A stretch of 64,000 nt of DNA from Pelomonas nitida (GTDB taxonomy: Bacteria > Pseudomonadota > Gammaproteobacteria > Burkholderiales > Burkholderiaceae_C), in the NCBI RefSeq assembly GCF_043555975.1, contig NZ_JBIGIA010000010.1, positions 1-64,000 of the forward strand, in the 5' to 3' direction. Below are positions 25,212 through 33,221 of the stretch, one piece after another. Both the position numbers and the translations under genes were made by a program. The notes beneath the pieces were generated by a model, which saw only the letters and a program-made list of their open reading frames with translations, did not search any database and had not been told where the DNA came from. Positions within the stretch are counted from its first letter, which is position 1; each line of letters begins with the position of its first letter.

Positions 25212-26801
25212 ATGACTGCTGTTTCCCCCCGTCCCCCGCTGACCATCCGCATGCGTGCCGAGGACAACGTCGCCATCGTCGCCAACGATGGCGGATTGCC
25301 GGAAGGCACGCTGCTGCCAGCCGGCGTGCCCGGCGCGGGCCTCGTGCTGCGGGAGAAGGTGCCCCAGGGGCACAAGGTTGCGCTGGTGGACATCCCCGAG
25401 GGCGCCGTGGTGCTGCGCTATGCGGTGCCCATCGGCTACGCGCTCAAGCCCATTCCCGCCGGCAGCTGGGTGCACGAGCGGCTGCTGCAGATGCCGGCCG
25501 CACGTGAACTCGAAGGGCTGCCCATCGCGACGGTCAGGCCGCCCGAGGCCGACCCGCTGACCGGCTACACCTTCGAGGGCTACCGCAACAAGGACGGCTC
25601 GGTCGGCACGCGCAACATCCTGGCCATCACGACCACGGTGCAGTGCGTGGCCGGCGTCGTCGCGCAAGCCGTGGCGCGCATCAAGGCCGAGCTGCTGCCG
25701 CTCTACCCCAACGTCGACGACGTCATCGGCCTGGAGCACAGCTACGGCTGCGGCGTGGCCATCGACGCGCCCGATGCCGTCATTCCCATCCGCACGCTCA
25801 AGAACATCTCGCTGAATCCCAACTTCGGCGGCGAGGTCATGGTGGTCAGCCTGGGCTGCGAGAAGCTGCAGCCCAGCCGGCTGCTGCCGCCGGGCAGCTT
25901 CCCTATTGTTGACGAGCGGGGCGCCGAGGCCGGCCCCGAGACCGTCTGCCTGCAGGACGACGCGCACGTGGGCTTCATGTCCATGCTCGACGACATCCTG
26001 CAGACCGCCAAGCCCCACCTCGAACGCCTGAACGCCCGCAAGCGCGAGACCGTGCCGGCGAGCGAGCTGGTCGTCGGCGTGCAGTGCGGCGGCAGTGACG
26101 CGTTCTCGGGCGTGACGGCCAACCCGGCCGTGGGCTTCTGCGCCGACCTGCTGGTGCGGGCCGGCGCCACCATCATGTTCAGCGAGAACACCGAGGTGCG
26201 CGACGCCGTGGAGCAGCTCACCAGCCGTGCCGCCAGCTCGGAAGTGGCCGACGCGATCATCCGCGAGCTGGGCTGGTACGACCGCTACCTCGACCGCGGC
26301 CGCGTCGACCGTGCCGCCAACACGACGCCCGGCAACAAGGCCGGCGGCCTGTCCAACATCGCCGAGAAGGCGATGGGCTCCATCATCAAGAGCGGCAGCT
26401 CGGCCATCAGCCACGTGCTGTCGCCCGGCGACAAGCTGCGGCGCGACCAGCGTGGCCTCGTCTACGCGGCCACGCCCGCCAGCGACTTCATCTGCGGCAC
26501 GCTGCAGCTGGCCGCCGGCATGAACCTGCACATCTTCACCACGGGCCGCGGCACGCCCTACGGCCTGGCCGAATGCCCGGTCGTGAAGGTCGCCACCCGC
26601 ACGGACCTGGCCCGCCGCTGGCACGACCTGATGGACGTCAACGCCGGCCTCATCGCCGACGGCGAAGCCACCATCGAGGAGACGGGCTGGGCGATGTTCC
26701 GCCTGCTGCTGGACGTGGCCAGCGGCCGCCGCAAGACCTGGGCCGAGCACTGGAAGCTGCACAACGCACTCGTGCTGTTCAACCCGGCGCCGGTGACCTG
26801 A
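25212..26801 (+). CDS. garD: Galactarate dehydratase
   Basis: The 529-residue protein belongs to the UxaA/GarD family of iron-dependent dehydratases. An N-terminal SAF-like domain (residues about 10-105) is followed by the catalytic region with FEGYRNKDGSVGTRNILAI, EHSYGCG and GVQCGGSDAFSGVTANPAVG. It converts meso-galactarate to 5-dehydro-4-deoxy-D-glucarate, so galactarate enters the same route as glucarate through KdgD. It is divergent from the GntR gene and preceded by its operator-like site. The following 252 bases (26802-27053) contain GC-rich dyads but no clear terminator. Confidence 0.9.
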   Translation: MTAVSPRPPLTIRMRAEDNVAIVANDGGLPEGTLLPAGVPGAGLVLREKVPQGHKVALVDIPEGAVVLRYAVPIGYALKPIPAGSWVHERLLQMPAARELEGLPIATVRPPEADPLTGYTFEGYRNKDGSVGTRNILAITTTVQCVAGVVAQAVARIKAELLPLYPNVDDVIGLEHSYGCGVAIDAPDAVIPIRTLKNISLNPNFGGEVMVVSLGCEKLQPSRLLPPGSFPIVDERGAEAGPETVCLQDDAHVGFMSMLDDILQTAKPHLERLNARKRETVPASELVVGVQCGGSDAFSGVTANPAVGFCADLLVRAGATIMFSENTEVRDAVEQLTSRAASSEVADAIIRELGWYDRYLDRGRVDRAANTTPGNKAGGLSNIAEKAMGSIIKSGSSAISHVLSPGDKLRRDQRGLVYAATPASDFICGTLQLAAGMNLHIFTTGRGTPYGLAECPVVKVATRTDLARRWHDLMDVNAGLIADGEATIEETGWAMFRLLLDVASGRRKTWAEHWKLHNALVLFNPAPVT

Positions 26802-27053
26802 GCGTGGCGGCGGCCGGCGTCTGAAAAAGCCGCGGCCGCACGCGCGGCATGCCCGCGTGGGATACTGCCGCCGGCATCCGGTGACGGCGGCATGCGTTCA
26901 GATGAGCCCTGCAAAATCCTGTCGATCCGGATGATTCCAACCGCCGGCACAGCGCCGGGCAAGGGCGTTTTTCGCCATGCCCGGCAGGCCGGTTGCGGTT
27001 GAATTCAAGACACGAGACGCGGTGGCGCTCGAAGGGAACAACAGAGAGCGCGC

Positions 27054-27863
27054 ATGAAGCAAATCGTCTGCGTCAAATGGGGCACGGGCTACGGCCCCGA
27101 GTACGTCAACCGCCTCTACGGCATGGTGTCGCGGCACATCACGGGGCCGTTCCGCGTGGTCTGCCTGACCGATGACCGCGCCGGCATCCGGGCCGAAGTG
27201 GAATGCTTCGACCTGCCGGAGCTCGGCGTGCCGCACCCCGAGCGCACGGCGGGCAAATGGCGCAAGCAGGTGCTGTGGGGCGAGACCGTGCCGGGCCTGG
27301 AAGGCGTGGCGCTGTTCATCGACCTGGACTCGGTGATCGTCGGGTCGCTGGACCCCTATTTCGAGTTCGGCAACGAGGACGATGTCATCTGTGCGCGCAA
27401 CTGGGCGCGGCCGCTGGCGCGTCTGGGCCAGACCTCGGTGTTTCGTTTCAAGGTGGGTGCCAACGCCCATCTGCTGAAGAACTTTCGCGCCGACCCGCAG
27501 GGCGTGGCCGACAAGTACGGCTTCGAGCAGCATTACGTGACGGCGAGTGTGACGGGTGGCATCAAGTTCTGGCCCGAAAGCTGGACGCGCCACTTCCGCC
27601 TGCACTGCATGCCCGCGTTCCCGCTGAACTACTTCGTGACGGCGCATTGCCCCAAGGACGCGCTCATCGTCACCTTCCCCGGCGGGCCCAACCCCGACGA
27701 TGTGCTGATGGGCTGCTGGAACAAGAACGTCCCGCCGTATCGCACACGGCTGCAGCATCTGATGGCGCTGTTCAGCGGGCCGCGCGTCGACGAGAAGCGC
27801 TGGCGGCATCTGCGCCGTTATGTGCTGCCGGTGCCTTGGATCGCCGAGGCCTGGAAAGACTGA
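27054..27863 (+). CDS. Glycosyltransferase-like protein (GT8-type fold)
   Basis: The 269-residue cytoplasmic protein has no signal peptide. Its N-terminal strand (KQIVCVKWGTGYGPEYVNRLY) and the DxD motif in LFIDLDSVIVGSLD (D90, D92) resemble GT8-like nucleotide-sugar transferases; the acceptor is unknown. The family is often annotated as hypothetical. GTACCs such as GGNFWPES are absent, but FPLNYFVTAHCPKDALIVTFPGGPNPDDV contains the His-rich C-terminal region of the fold. It stands alone and is convergent with the ROK gene, with 6 bases between stops. Confidence 0.6.
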   Translation: MKQIVCVKWGTGYGPEYVNRLYGMVSRHITGPFRVVCLTDDRAGIRAEVECFDLPELGVPHPERTAGKWRKQVLWGETVPGLEGVALFIDLDSVIVGSLDPYFEFGNEDDVICARNWARPLARLGQTSVFRFKVGANAHLLKNFRADPQGVADKYGFEQHYVTASVTGGIKFWPESWTRHFRLHCMPAFPLNYFVTAHCPKDALIVTFPGGPNPDDVLMGCWNKNVPPYRTRLQHLMALFSGPRVDEKRWRHLRRYVLPVPWIAEAWKD

Positions 27864-27869
27864 CGCCCG

Positions 27870-29099
27870 TCAAGCCGCCGACGGCTGCGTGAGCCTGTGG
27901 CTGGCCCCGGCGCCGGCAGCGGCGCCCATGGCGATGGCATCGGCCCCGAAGCGCGACACCCGCAGCTGCGGGCCGGCCAGGGGCTCGGTTCGGGGGCGGC
28001 TCTGCAGCACGGCCATGGCCGGTGCCAGCAGGGCGTCACCCAGTTCGATGACCGGGCCGCCCAGCACGATGCAGGCGGGGTCGTAGGCGGCCGCCAGGTT
28101 CTGCAGCACCACACCCAGGTACCGGCCGGCGCTGGCCACGGCCTGGGTGGCCTGCCCGTCGCCAGCCGCCACGCGGCGCTGCAGCGCGGCCAGCGCGCCC
28201 GAAAGCGTGGGCACTGCGATCGCCTGGCCAGCCGCGTGCAGCACGGCTTGCGCGCCGATGAACGCCTCGACGCAGCCCTGGCGCCCGCAGGAGCATCGCG
28301 GCCCGGCCGCCCCTTGCAGCACCATGTGCCCCACCTCGCCGGCCAGGCCGCGGGCGCCGGTCAGCAGGCGGCCGCCCACGACGACACCCGCGCCCACGCC
28401 CAGGCCGACCAGCGCAAAGATCAGCGGATCGGCCCCGGGCGACGGATTGAATTCGGCCTCGCCCAGCGCGGCGGCATCGGCATCGTTCTGGATGAAGACC
28501 GGCACGCCGGCAAGCGCCGTCCCCCGCAGCGCCGTACGCAGCAGCGTGGCGAAGGGCAGGTCGTGCCAACCCAGGTGGTGGGCGTAGATGAGCCGGCCGC
28601 TGGCCGCGTCCACGCCGCCGGGCAGGCCCACACCCACACCGATGATGCGTTGCGCCTCGCCCAGCGTATCGGCGGCGTCCACCAGCAGCCCGGCCAGCGT
28701 CTCGACGCAGGCGCTCGCGCCACGGCCGCTGTCGTAGCCGGCCGCGTGGCTGGCGCGCAGGTCGCCCGTCAGCGAGGTCAGCACGACACGCACGACGCCC
28801 AGGCCCACCTCGGCGCCCAGTAGCAGCAGCCGGTCGGGGTCGACGAACAGCGGCGTCGGGCGGCGGCCGAGGTCGCCGGTCGCGACGACGTCTCGCGCCA
28901 CCAGCCAGCCCTCGTCGATCAGCTCTCGCGTTAGCGCACTGACGGTGGATTTGGTCAGGCCCAGCGCGGCGGCCAGCTCCGCGCGGCACAAGCCGGGGCG
29001 CAGGCGCAGCTGGCGGATCAAGGCCCTGCGATTGCCGCGCTTGAGCTGGGCCTGGCCGCTGTCGCTGCCGGCTTTCATCAGGCTGGCCGTCGTCAGCAT
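27870..29099 (-). CDS. ROK-family transcriptional repressor
   Basis: The product (about 409 residues from 29099) has an N-terminal helix-turn-helix (CRAELAAALGLTKSTVSALTRELIDEG) and a ROK sugar-kinase-like domain. The zinc signature reads CSCGRQGCVEAF, and FIQNDADAAALGEA holds the sugar-binding Asn-Asp pair. It fits a XylR/NagC-type repressor released by a sugar. It is divergent from the GH115-GH8 gene and probably controls xylan or glucuronate use. The start is uncertain: the frame stays open to 29261, but that would run over the LacI-like dyad at 29222-29235, so 29099 or the ATG at 29078 is preferred. Confidence 0.8.
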   Translation of the reverse strand: MLTTASLMKAGSDSGQAQLKRGNRRALIRQLRLRPGLCRAELAAALGLTKSTVSALTRELIDEGWLVARDVVATGDLGRRPTPLFVDPDRLLLLGAEVGLGVVRVVLTSLTGDLRASHAAGYDSGRGASACVETLAGLLVDAADTLGEAQRIIGVGVGLPGGVDAASGRLIYAHHLGWHDLPFATLLRTALRGTALAGVPVFIQNDADAAALGEAEFNPSPGADPLIFALVGLGVGAGVVVGGRLLTGARGLAGEVGHMVLQGAAGPRCSCGRQGCVEAFIGAQAVLHAAGQAIAVPTLSGALAALQRRVAAGDGQATQAVASAGRYLGVVLQNLAAAYDPACIVLGGPVIELGDALLAPAMAVLQSRPRTEPLAGPQLRVSRFGADAIAMGAAAGAGASHRLTQPSAA

Positions 29100-29221
29100 G
29101 TTCAACGTGCCCGGTCGCGCCGGGCTTGGGCGGTGTGGACGGCGCGGCGTGGCGTGGGCTTCATGGGGCTGGTGCGGCAACGGCGGCAGCGCGGCTGAGG
29201 AAGGCTGGGTGATGGTGTTGA

Positions 29222-29235
29222 TGGTATCGCTATCA
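29222..29235. promoter_or_regulatory. LacI-type operator-like dyad TGGTATCGCTATCA
   Basis: This 14-bp near-palindrome fits the TGnTAnCGnTAnCA form used by LacI-family regulators of plant-polysaccharide genes in proteobacteria. It lies between the divergent ROK gene and the GH115-GH8 gene, about 104 bases before the latter's start. No LacI gene is present in the window, so control from elsewhere would add to control by the adjacent ROK protein. Confidence 0.5.
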
Positions 29236-29338
29236 GCCATCGGCGCTGTCTGTGCACGCATGGTGGTTTACCAGGGCGCCGGCATGAATGCGCTGTCCAT
29301 ACACTCGCGCTGATTGCGCAACCATCAATGTGGTGACC

Positions 29339-32300
29339 ATGGGTTCAGATGCCGGAAGCGTGCGGTGGCCGTTGGTGGCGCGCGTGGCCTTGCGGGGGCT
29401 CGTGCTGGGCCTGGCGTTCTTCGTGTCGGCCGCAGCGGCCTGCGACGCCCCGGTGGCCGTCTGCCTGCGGGACGCGCCCGGCAGCCTGGGCCTCGTGCGT
29501 GCGGGGCAGCCGGCGGCCGTCGTCGTCGAGGACGGCGCCGATCCGGCGCTGCAGCATGCCGGCCGCAGCTTCGTGGCCGATCTGCAGCGCGTGGCGGGCC
29601 GGCCCGCGGTGCTGTTGCGGGGCGTCGAGGCGGCGCCGCGCGAGCTGGTGCTCATCGCGCAGCTGGGGCGCAGCGCGCTGCTGGACAGCCTGGTGACCCG
29701 CGGGCGGCTGCCGGCGGCGGACTTGCGCGGCCGCTGGGAGGCGTTCCGGCAGATCGTCGTTGAGCGGCCGTTCGACGGCGTGGAGCGCGCCTTGGTGATC
29801 GTCGGCGCGGACCGGCGCGGCGCCGTGTTCGGCACTTACGACCTGTCTGCGCGCATCGGCGTGAGCCCCTGGCATTGGTGGGCCGACGTGCCGGTGCAGC
29901 GGCGGGCCGACGTGTTCGTGACCTCCGGTGCACGCACGGACCAGCCCGGGGTGAAGTACCGCGGCATCTTCATCAATGACGAGGCGCCGGCCTTCAGCAC
30001 CTGGGCCCAGGCGAAGTTCGGGGGCGCCAACGCGGGCCTGTATGCCCATGTCTTCGAGTTGCTGCTGCGGCACAAGGGCAATTACCTGTGGCCGGCGATG
30101 TGGCCGCCGCGCGCCTTCAACGCCGACGACCCGGCGGCCCGGGTGCTGGCCGATGAGATGGGCGTCGTCATGGGCACGTCGCACCACGAGCCGATGACGC
30201 GGGCGCACGACGAGTGGCGGCGCTTCAAGGGCGGAGCGTGGGACTACACGAAGAACGCCGCCCAGCTGCGCGAGTTCTGGCGCGGCGGCATCGAGCGCAA
30301 CATGGGCCGGCCGGACGGCAGCGCCTTCGACACCCTCATCACCGTGGGCATGCGCGGCGATGGTGACGAGCCCATGAGCGACAGCACGGCCACCGCGCTG
30401 CTGCAAGGCATCGTCAACGACCAGCGCCAGATCATTGCCGACGTCACCGGCCGCCCCGCCGAGCAGACGCCGCAGATGTGGGCGCTCTACAAGGAAGTGC
30501 AGGACTACTACGACTTGGGGCTGAAGGTGCCCGACGACGTGCTGCTGCTGTTCTGCGACGACAACTGGGGCCAGATCCGCCGGCTGCCAGAGCCAGGGGC
30601 CAAGCGCCCCGGTGGCTATGGCGTGTACTACCACTTCGACTACGTCGGCGGCCCGCGCAACTACAAGTGGCTCAACACCAACCAGATCGAGAAGACCTGG
30701 CAGCAGATGGACCTGGCGCACCGCCACGGTGCCGATGCGCTGTGGATCGTCAACGTCGGCGACATCAAGCCGATGGAGTTCCCGATCAGCTTCTTCCTCG
30801 ACATGGCCTGGGCACCCGAGCGCATGACGCCGGCAGCGCTGGCGGCCTACCCGGCGAACTGGGCGGCGGCCACCTTCGGCCCGCCGCAGGCGGCCGAGAT
30901 CGGCGCCATCCTCACGCGCTACAGCCAGTACGCCGCGCGGCGCAAGCCCGAGCTGCTGGACGAGCGCAGCTTCGCCCTCGGTGAGGCGCAGCCGGGCCTG
31001 CTGCGCGGCGGCGAGTTCGGCCTGCGCGTGGCCGAGTGGGACGCGCTGGTGGCGCGGGTCGCGAAGGTCAAAGCCGCGTTGAAGCCCGAGCAACTGGATG
31101 CCTATTTCCAGCTCGTCGAACACCCGGTGCTGGCGCTGGCCACGCTGTACCGGCTGTACGAAGCCGTGGCCTGGAACCGGCGGCTGGCCGCTGCCGGGGA
31201 CGTGCGGGCGAATGTCTTCGCCGACCGCGCCGAGGCTGCGTTCGCCCGCGACCAGGCGCTGACCGACCAATACCACGCCATCGCCGGCGGCAAGTGGCGC
31301 GGCATGATGCTGCAGACCCACATCGGCTACACCGGCTGGCAGCAGCCCGAGCGCAACGTGATGCCGGCGCTGCAGCGTGTGCCGGGGCCGGCGCCGGACG
31401 CGGCCACGGTGTTGCAGCAGCTGGCGCGTGGTGCGATGACGTCCGTCGACGCTGCCGTCACGCTGCCGGCCCCGCAGTTCAGCCGGGCCGTGAACGGCCG
31501 GGGGCTGACGTGGGCTGCCATCCCGCACCTCGGCCAAGGGGAGGGCGCCGTGCTGGCGCTGCCGCAGGGGCAGCCGGCCACCACGCTGGCCGATGGCGTG
31601 CGGCTGGTGTATGACCTCGACCTGCCGCAGGGCGGCGACATCGACATCGGCCTGCACCTGGTGCCGACGCTGGCCACGGGGGGTGGCGGCGGCCTGCGCG
31701 TGGCGGTGGGGCTGGACGACCGGCCGCCGCAGGTGCTGCGCCTGTCGTTGCAGCCCACGGCCGGGCCTGAGCGGCGGCCGGAGGAGGCCGCCTGGGCGCG
31801 GGCCGTCATCGCCAACCAGGCCCGTCTCGTCGCGCGCGAAGCCGGCGTGGCGCCTGGCCGCCATGTGCTCAGCGTCTGGCGGCTGGACGACAACGTCGTG
31901 CTGCAGAAGCTGGTGATCGAGCCTGTCACCCGTGCCGCGCCGGATACGGCGGCGGCGCCCACCGGCCGCTACCGCAACCTGTTGCGCGAGCTGCGCCCCG
32001 ACATCAGCGAGGCCGACATCGACCGCAAGCTGGCCGATTACTGGCAGTCCCTGTTCGACGGCGATGCCGAGCATCGCGTGGTGCATGCCGGCGCACCGAC
32101 GGCCGATGGCCCGGCGTCCTATGTGCTGGATGTGGGCAACGGCGATGTGCGCAGCGAAGGCATGTCCTACGCCATGATGGTGGCCGTGCAGATGGGCCGT
32201 CAGGCCGAGTTCGACGCGCTGTGGAACTGGGCCGCCACGCACATGCGCTACGCCACGGGGCCGCGCGCCGGCTACTTCCGCTGGCAGTGCCTTCCCAGTG

Positions 32301-33100
32301 GTTGCGACAAGGACACGGTGCCCGCGTCCGACGGCGAGGCCTACTTCGCCACCGCGCTGCTGATGGCCGCATCGCGCTGGGGCAGCCGCGCGGGCCTGTA
32401 TGACTACGACACCCAGGCCCAGGTCTTGCTCGCGGCCATGCTGCACCAGCCGTCGGTGGACGGTGCCAGCGGCGTGCGGCCCATGTTCTCGCCCGAGCAC
32501 GGCCAGGTCGTCTTCGTGCCGGTGGGCGATGCCGCCGGGTTCACCGACCCGTCCTACCACCTGCCGGCCTTCTACGAGCTCTGGTCGCGGCGCGCCGCCC
32601 GTGCGGCCGACCGGCAGCGTTGGCGCGAGATTGCCGAGATCAGCCGCGCCTACTTCAGCAAGGCCGCGCATCCGCGCACCGGGCTCACGCCCGATTACGC
32701 CGGGTTCGACGGCCGCCCGCACGCGCACGAGGGGCATGAGGACTTTCGCTACGACGCCTTCCGCACGGCGGTGAACTGGAGCGTCGACCAGGCCTGGTGG
32801 GGCCGCAACCCGGCCGCCGCCGGGCTGAGCCAGCGGCTGCTGCGCTTTTTCGCCGGGCAGCAGATGCAGCCCTACCCGCACCTCTACACGCTGGACGGAC
32901 GGCCGTTGACGGACGAGCCTTCCAAGGGCCTGATGGCCAGCAATGCCGTGGCTGCACTGCTGGTGGACGAGGCGCTGGCGCGGCGCTTCGTCGAGGACCT
33001 CTGGGCGCTGGCGCCGCCGGGCGGGCGGTGGCGCTACTACGACGGATGGCTGCAGTTCATGGGCCTGCTGCACGTGACGGGCCGGTTCAAGGCCTGGTGA
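29339..33100 (+). CDS. Secreted GH115-GH8 fusion: xylan alpha-glucuronidase with reducing-end xylanase-like domain
   Basis: The 1253-residue protein has a signal peptide (to about residue 34, SAAAA|CD) and two glycosidase modules. Residues about 45-860 match GH115 alpha-1,2-glucuronidases: VKYRGIFINDEAPAFSTWA (E215), HKGNYLWPAMWPPRAF, MGTSHHEPM, and GMRGDGDEPMS (E344). Residues about 878-1253 match GH8 reducing-end xylose-releasing exo-oligoxylanases: YRNLLRELRP, SEGMSYAMM (E940), FTDPSYHLPAFYELW and DFRYDAFR (D1139). The pair would remove (4-O-methyl)glucuronate from xylan and then trim xylo-oligosaccharides. ATG 29339 is chosen because it gives a clean signal peptide. Both catalytic sets look intact, so this is a true bifunctional enzyme and not a decayed tail. 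Confidence 0.88.
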   Translation: MGSDAGSVRWPLVARVALRGLVLGLAFFVSAAAACDAPVAVCLRDAPGSLGLVRAGQPAAVVVEDGADPALQHAGRSFVADLQRVAGRPAVLLRGVEAAPRELVLIAQLGRSALLDSLVTRGRLPAADLRGRWEAFRQIVVERPFDGVERALVIVGADRRGAVFGTYDLSARIGVSPWHWWADVPVQRRADVFVTSGARTDQPGVKYRGIFINDEAPAFSTWAQAKFGGANAGLYAHVFELLLRHKGNYLWPAMWPPRAFNADDPAARVLADEMGVVMGTSHHEPMTRAHDEWRRFKGGAWDYTKNAAQLREFWRGGIERNMGRPDGSAFDTLITVGMRGDGDEPMSDSTATALLQGIVNDQRQIIADVTGRPAEQTPQMWALYKEVQDYYDLGLKVPDDVLLLFCDDNWGQIRRLPEPGAKRPGGYGVYYHFDYVGGPRNYKWLNTNQIEKTWQQMDLAHRHGADALWIVNVGDIKPMEFPISFFLDMAWAPERMTPAALAAYPANWAAATFGPPQAAEIGAILTRYSQYAARRKPELLDERSFALGEAQPGLLRGGEFGLRVAEWDALVARVAKVKAALKPEQLDAYFQLVEHPVLALATLYRLYEAVAWNRRLAAAGDVRANVFADRAEAAFARDQALTDQYHAIAGGKWRGMMLQTHIGYTGWQQPERNVMPALQRVPGPAPDAATVLQQLARGAMTSVDAAVTLPAPQFSRAVNGRGLTWAAIPHLGQGEGAVLALPQGQPATTLADGVRLVYDLDLPQGGDIDIGLHLVPTLATGGGGGLRVAVGLDDRPPQVLRLSLQPTAGPERRPEEAAWARAVIANQARLVAREAGVAPGRHVLSVWRLDDNVVLQKLVIEPVTRAAPDTAAAPTGRYRNLLRELRPDISEADIDRKLADYWQSLFDGDAEHRVVHAGAPTADGPASYVLDVGNGDVRSEGMSYAMMVAVQMGRQAEFDALWNWAATHMRYATGPRAGYFRWQCLPSGCDKDTVPASDGEAYFATALLMAASRWGSRAGLYDYDTQAQVLLAAMLHQPSVDGASGVRPMFSPEHGQVVFVPVGDAAGFTDPSYHLPAFYELWSRRAARAADRQRWREIAEISRAYFSKAAHPRTGLTPDYAGFDGRPHAHEGHEDFRYDAFRTAVNWSVDQAWWGRNPAAAGLSQRLLRFFAGQQMQPYPHLYTLDGRPLTDEPSKGLMASNAVAALLVDEALARRFVEDLWALAPPGGRWRYYDGWLQFMGLLHVTGRFKAW

Positions 33101-33104
33101 ATTT

Positions 33105-33119
33105 CCCCCTCAAAGGGGG
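33105..33119. repeat. Small GC hairpin after the GH115-GH8 gene
   Basis: CCCCCT-CAA-AGGGGG lies 4 bases past the stop codon without a U-tract. It resembles the middle hairpin of the element at 22201-22214 and may be a remnant of the same intergenic repeat. The following gap to 33221 contains the leader of the metalloprotease gene. Confidence 0.4.
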
Positions 33120-33221
33120 TGTCGTCCTGCAAACGATCAGGCGCCCGTGCGGCGCAGGGCGCCGACCTCCCTAACATCGCGACGCGCGACGCAATGCGCG
33201 CCCAACCACGGGAGATTCGAT

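Noticed and set aside
29345..33073. A 1242-codon open frame antisense to the GH115-GH8 gene
   Set aside because: Codon-bias shadow with no recognisable domain; the plus strand encodes complete glycosidase motifs.
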